Positions 60,060 to 64,000 of a stretch of 64,000 bases of DNA are shown piece after piece. Source of the DNA: CAVOJV01 sp963696325 (GTDB lineage: Bacteria > Pseudomonadota > Gammaproteobacteria > Competibacterales > Competibacteraceae); NCBI GenBank assembly GCA_963696325.1, contig CAVOJV010000039.1:85518-149517 (forward strand), read 5' to 3'. The notes under the pieces were generated by a model. That model did no database searches, was not told where the DNA came from, and saw only the letters and a list, made by a program, of their open reading frames with translations. Numbering within the stretch: the first letter of the stretch is position 1; each line of letters starts with the position of its first letter. The translations under genes and the position numbers were made by a program.

Positions 60060-60202
60060 CACGCCAGGGGATCATCGACAGCTGGCCGGCCGACGTGGAC
60101 GACTCGGCGGCCCGCGCCGACTGGGGGTTCGCGCCGACGTTCGACCTCGAGCGCGGGTTCAACGAGTACCTGATTCCGACGATCCGGGAGCGGTACGCCT
60201 GA
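60060..60202 (+). pseudogene. C-terminal end of an NAD-dependent epimerase/threonine dehydrogenase
   Basis: An open frame without a start reads QGIIDSWPADVDDSAARADW and then FAPTFDLERGFNEYLIPTI. This matches the C-terminus of short-chain L-threonine 3-dehydrogenase and related epimerases (IADSWPxxIDDSxARxDWGW). About 270 residues are missing, cut exactly where the base composition changes. It marks the chimeric or insertion junction. Confidence 0.7.
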
Positions 60203-60211
60203 GGGGTCAGG

Positions 60212-60650
60212 CTAGGGGCCGGCCTTCCCGAGGCAGAGCGGGCGCCGGTCGGCGTCCTCCTCCTCCAGCAGGCTGCCGATCGTCGTCTCGCGGAACGAGT
60301 CCTGGAGCGCGGCGATCACCTCGTCGAGGCGCCGGTGCAGAGCGCACAGGCGCCCGGCGTGCTCCGGCCGGTCGAGCGGGCAGCGGTCGATCCGCCGCAG
60401 CGGGTCGACCGCGTCGACCACCTCGAGCACCGTCACCGCCGCGGGCTCGCGCCGGAGCGTGAAGCCCCCCCGCAGCCCCCGCTGGGAGGTCACGAGGCCG
60501 GCCTTCACGAGCGACTGCGTCACCTTGGCGAGGTACCCGGGGGGGACCTTCGCCTGCCGGGCGATCTCGGCTACCGTCCGGGGGCTGGCCGGCGCAGTCG
60601 GCGAGACAGAGCATCGCGCGCAGGGCGTATTCGGTGGTCTGCGACAGCAT
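60212..60650 (-). CDS. Rrf2-family transcriptional regulator (frameshifted)
   Basis: About 145 residues when joined. MLSQTTEYALRAMLCLADCA opens as in Rrf2/IscR proteins, then the frame shifts at a five-base run (plus-strand G 60580-60584); with one base fewer it continues RTVAEIARQAKVPPGYLAKV, SLVKAGLVTSQRGLRGGFTL and VLEVVDAVDPLRRIDRCPL. Three Cys residues that might bind an Fe-S cluster (RCPLD, RLCALH and the early LCLADC) are present, though spacing differs from IscR. The ends overlap the epimerase stop region. Confidence 0.75.
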
Positions 60651-60822
60651 GAAGCGGTCTCCGGGCGGGTGCATGAGCAATCGAGAGTTTGGCATCCGAA
60701 TGTCGTTTTGCCCAGCCCCTCGCGCTCCGGCCCCCCGAAGACGCCGGACCCCTTTTGCTACGGCCTCGCGGCGGGATGGGGCCTTGCCTGTGCTCTCGGC
60801 GCGACCGCGCGTCCCGCTCCGC

Positions 60823-61215
60823 CTAGGCCGGCACGAACTTGTAGCCGTAGCAGGGCACGCCCGAGGCGCCGTCCTGCTGCACCTTCCGGAACTCGAGACG
60901 CAGCTTCTGGCCGGTCGCCAGCGTCTCGAGGTCGCAATCCACGATCTGCGCCGTCAACTTCACCTGGTCCCCGAGCTCTACGACGCCAACCGCGTAGGGC
61001 GCCTGGTCCTCGAAGCCGGTCGGCGCCACGCGGATGATCGTGAAGGTCTCGAGGGTCCCGGCCTGCGGCAGGATCACTGGCTTGAACTCCCGCCCGCGGC
61101 AGGCGTTGCAGACCAGGCGTGGCGGGAAGAAGACCTTCCCGCACCCGCTGCAGCGCGCGGCCTCGTAGCGGTAGCGCTGCGGGATCTCGCGCCAGTAGCG
61201 AACCGGTCCGATCAT
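60823..61215 (-). CDS. Zn-ribbon/OB-fold protein (DUF35 family)
   Basis: 130 residues. N-terminal zinc ribbon CSGCGKVFFPPRLVCNAC with four Cys, then an OB fold (LETFTIIRVAPTGFEDQAPY, VGVVELGDQVKLTAQIVDCD). In archaea the DUF35 protein binds CoA and holds acetoacetyl-CoA thiolase and HMG-CoA synthase together so that the intermediate is channelled. Start overlaps the thiolase stop by 4 nt. Downstream member of the three-gene set. Confidence 0.85.
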   Translation of the reverse strand: MIGPVRYWREIPQRYRYEAARCSGCGKVFFPPRLVCNACRGREFKPVILPQAGTLETFTIIRVAPTGFEDQAPYAVGVVELGDQVKLTAQIVDCDLETLATGQKLRLEFRKVQQDGASGVPCYGYKFVPA

Positions 61216-62382
61216 CGCTCCCTCCCCTGGGCGCGCTCGAAGATGTGCACGACCGTGCTCGCGCCGGTGCCGCCCATGTTCTGCGTGAGACCCCAGCGGG
61301 CCTTCGGGACCTGGCGCTTGCCCGCCTCCCCACGGAGCTGCAGCACCGCCTCGCGGATCTGCGCGATGCCGGTCGCCCACGGGTGGCCCTTTGACTTCAG
61401 GCCGCCGGACGGGTTGACCGGGATCGTCCCGCCCAGCGCCGTCAGGCCCGATCCGGCCGCCGCGCCCCCCTTGCCGCGCGGGACCAGTCCCAGCGCCTCG
61501 ATCACCAGGATCTCGGCGATCGTGAAGCAGTCGTGGACCTCGCAGAACGAGAGGTCCTTCGGCGCGATCCCGGCCTGCTTGTAGGCCAGCGCCGCGGCGT
61601 GTCGCGTCGAGGCCAGGTCGGCCATGTCGTCGCGCTCGTGGAGCGCGATCCGGTCGGTCGCGTGGGCCGACGCCGCGACACGGACGGCCGGATTCTTCGA
61701 CAGCTTGCGGGCCATGTCGAGCGGGCAGAGCACGACCGCCGCGGCCCCGTCGGTGATCGGCGAGCAGTCGAGCAGTCGCAGCGGGTCGGCGACGGCCGCC
61801 GACCCCATCACCTGGTCCGCCGTCAGCTTCATCCGGAACTGTGCGAGATCGTTGAACATCCCGTGCGCGTGGTTCTTCACCGCGACGTCGGCGAGCTGGC
61901 CGCGGGTCGTGCCGTACCGCTCCATGTGCACGCGCGCCATCATCGCGTAGAGGCCGGGAAAGGTGATCCCCTGATAGCACTCGTATTCCTGGTCGGCGGC
62001 GGTCGAGAGGGCGTAGGTCGCGGCCCCCCCGTCGACATCGGTCATCTTCTCGACGCCGGTGGCCAGCACGATGTCGTGCGCGCCGGCGGCGACCGCCAGG
62101 TAGGCCTGCCGGAACGCCAGCCCGCCCGAGGCGCAGGCCGACTCGACCCGCGTCCCGGGAATCGGCCCCATCCCCAACTCGTCGGCGAGCAGCGCGCCGA
62201 GGTGCTCCTGGCCCACGAAGAGGCCCGCCGCACATGCATCCGACGTACATCGCGTCGACCCGGTCGACCCCGGCGTCGTCGACGGCGGCCAGCGCGGCCT
62301 CGGTCCAGATCCGGCGGTGGGACTTCTCCCACAGCTCGCCCCACTTGTTCATCCCGACGCCGATGACGGCAACTTCTCGCAT
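61212..62382 (-). CDS. Acetyl-CoA acetyltransferase, SCP2-like/archaeal type (frameshifted)
   Basis: Thiolase of about 390 residues. Starts MREVAVIGVGMNKWGELWEK; the frame breaks near 62224-62226 where one G of GGG is extra, then resumes at FVGQEHLGALLADELG. Nucleophilic Cys in VESACASGG; HDCFTIAE and GGLKSKGHPWATG follow. The last motif is one residue shorter than the usual GHPxGATG, possibly another small error. Condenses acetyl-CoA to acetoacetyl-CoA if it belongs to the HMG-CoA complex. Confidence 0.85.
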
Positions 62383-62396
62383 CGCGCTCTCCCCGC

Positions 62397-63444
62397 TCAC
62401 TCGGTGAGCTTGCGGATCTTGCCGCGGTACTTGGCGTAGGTGCCGTAGTCGACGTAGATCGGCCGGTCCTCGAGCTGCGCGCGTCTGCGGGCCAGCTTCT
62501 GGACCTCCAGGATGCGGTCGGTGACGCGCCAGATGAAGCCGTCGCTGCCGGCGCCCGAGCCGTAGCTGACCATCAGGATCCGGTCGCCGGGCTTCGCGAC
62601 GTCGAGGATCGCGGTCAGGCCGATCGGCGAGGCCCCGGAGTAGGTGTTGCCGAGCGTCGGGCTGAGCAGCCCCTGCTCGTACTGCTCTGCGGTGAAGCCC
62701 AGCTCCTCCGCGGCCCTCGCCGGGAACTTGCCGTTCGGCTGGTGGAACACCGCCCAGCGGAGGTCCTCCGGCTTCATCTTCGACTTCTTCATCAGCCCGC
62801 GCGCGCAGCTCAGCGGTGCTTGAAGTAGGCCGGCTCGCCGGTGAAGCGCCCGCCGTGGCGCGGGTAGAACTGGTACTCGCGCCGCCAGAAGTCGGGCGTG
62901 TCGGTCATGAAGGCGTAGGTGTCCTCGCAGACCGCCACCAGCTGCGTGCTGGCGAAGATGACGCCGCCGACCCGGCCGAGGCCGAGTACTCCAGCGCATC
63001 GCCGGGGGCGCCCTGCGAGGTGTCGGCCCCGATCCCCAGCGCGTACTCCATCTGGCCCGCCTTGACGAGCGAGAGCGCGACAAACATCCCCTCGCTCCCC
63101 GCCTTGCAGGCGAACTCCAAGTCCGCGCAGTGGATCTCGGGCGTCGCCCCGATCGCCTCCGCCACGACCGTGCCGCTGGGTTTGACCGCGTACGGGTGCG
63201 ACTCCGAGCCGACGTAGATCGCGCCGATCTGCGGCGGATCGATCCCGGCGCGTCGCACCGCGTGCCGCGCCGCCTCGACCGACATCGTGATCATGTCCTG
63301 GTCCGGCGTCGGCACCGACTTCTCGCGCAGCATCAGGCCGCGCTTGTACGTCGGCGCGTCCGCCCCCCAGACCTTGGCGATCTCCTCGACCTTGATCCGG
63401 TGGCGCGGGATATAGGCGCCGTACCCTCGGATCCCGACCTCCAT
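62397..63444 (-). CDS. Hydroxymethylglutaryl-CoA synthase, archaeal type (two frameshifts)
   Basis: Opens MEVGIRGYGAYIPRHRIKVE; nucleophilic Cys in DLEFACKAGSEGMFVAL. The frame breaks near 62995 (GGGTCGGCGG lacks one base), continues as VIFASTQLVAVCEDTYAFMT and DFWRREYQFYPRHGGRFTGE in a second frame, and breaks again near 62815 before GLMKKSKMKPEDLRW. The active-site His is in AVFHQPNGKFP. Condenses acetyl-CoA with acetoacetyl-CoA to HMG-CoA. First gene of the trio, 14 nt before the thiolase. Confidence 0.85.
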
Positions 63445-63472
63445 GGAGCCTCCTTGGCTTCTTTCCGGACGG

Positions 63473-63941
63473 CTAGTCCGGGTCCTCGTTGGCGCGCGGC
63501 GTGCCCTCCCGCGCGCGCAACCGCTGGCGAGCCTCGTGCACGACGAAGGGGTGAACGGCGAACAGCACGGCAATCGTCTCGGGCGGTGGGGCGCGGAACA
63601 GGAACTCGGCCCCGTCCGGGAGGGCGTCGACGTCATGGAGCAGGTCATCGGCCGTCCGCTGCGGCGGAACGCGCGGGGCGGGGCCGCGGCCGTGAATGTG
63701 GTCGATCTCGGGATGCTCGCCGTGAAACTCGCGCGCGGCGACCAGTTCGGCGGTGAAGACCTCCCTGTCGGGCCGGGTCGACGTTCGCACTCCCGGGCCT
63801 CCTCGATCGCCCGGGGGAGGGGACGGCGAAGAGGGCGGCGACACTCTCCAGGTGGCCTTGGTAGAGGAGCTGGAACCCCAGCGGGTGCTCGACGACCCGC
63901 TCGAGCAGGGCCCGCAGGGCGACTGGGGAAGGGCGAGGCAC
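63473..63941 (-). CDS. Unknown protein, apparently frameshifted
   Basis: The N-terminal part reads MPRPSPVALRALLERVVEHP then FQLLYQGHLESVAALFAVPS. In another frame it continues DREVFTAELVAAREFHGEHP and ETIAVLFAVHPFVVHEARQR. A third frame bridges them (AIEEARECERRP). Third-position GC is very high throughout all three pieces, so they are probably one real gene with two sequence errors. Not recognised; it lies upstream of the HMG-CoA synthase on the same strand. Confidence 0.4.
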
Positions 63942-64000
63942 TCACCCGAAGGGCCTCCAGTGGGCGGCAGTTTCGCCCGACCGTGGCGCGGGCGTCAATC

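Overview
Most of this window (about 1-60,060) reads as the chromosome of a gammaproteobacterium. The ribosomal/RNA polymerase block (rpsG-rpsL-rpoC-rpoB-rplL-rplJ-rplA-rplK-nusG-secE-tRNA-Trp-tuf-tRNA-Thr/Gly/Tyr), fabAB, lptFG divergent from pepA-holC, gspAB, hflKC and a YcbB-type L,D-transpeptidase are all classic gammaproteobacterial arrangements. The tRNA-Trp between tuf and secE is the Pseudomonas-like order. I cannot name the genus.

Layout. 1-14,955: translation/transcription core on the minus strand, with a consensus promoter for rpsL, an rplL-rpoB attenuator hairpin, a probable rplJ leader, and a one-base frameshift in rpoB that looks like a sequence error. 14,977-21,120: fabBA, a metallo-hydrolase, a small SnoaL-like protein, an L,D-transpeptidase and three tandem roadblock-like (DUF2173-type) paralogues. 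21,312-31,438: RDD protein, lptG/lptF, pepA-holC, gspA-gspB and a large protein carrying an HPr-like domain. 31,439-34,455: a patchy stretch with small secreted proteins and a lipase. 34,606-41,283: a P-type cation ATPase (frameshifted), hflKC and glycogen synthase. 41,698-46,832: a translationally coupled xanthine dehydrogenase operon (xdhA, xdhB, an unknown membrane protein with faint Mpv17 resemblance, xdhC).

46,800-60,060 is accessory: an IS110-family fragment beside a lipoprotein gene, an acyl-CoA dehydrogenase remnant with a nonsense codon facing a LysR gene, an intact RbbA/YhhJ exporter with a frameshifted HlyD partner, a CAAX-protease fragment cut by an IS91-family remnant, then a small integron-like cassette array without a visible integrase (three attC-like sites, an unknown ORF, higBA and a DUF2442 gene). 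An IS3-family element sits between higBA and what looks like its own promoter.

At about 60,060 the composition jumps to very high GC, inside the last codons of an epimerase whose front is missing. From there to 64,000 the genes (Rrf2 regulator, DUF35 protein, thiolase, archaeal-type HMG-CoA synthase) belong to a different genomic background and carry several frameshifts. The simplest reading is an assembly chimera; recent acquisition is the alternative. The HMG-CoA synthase-thiolase-DUF35 trio is in the order of the archaeal acetyl-CoA-to-HMG-CoA complex.
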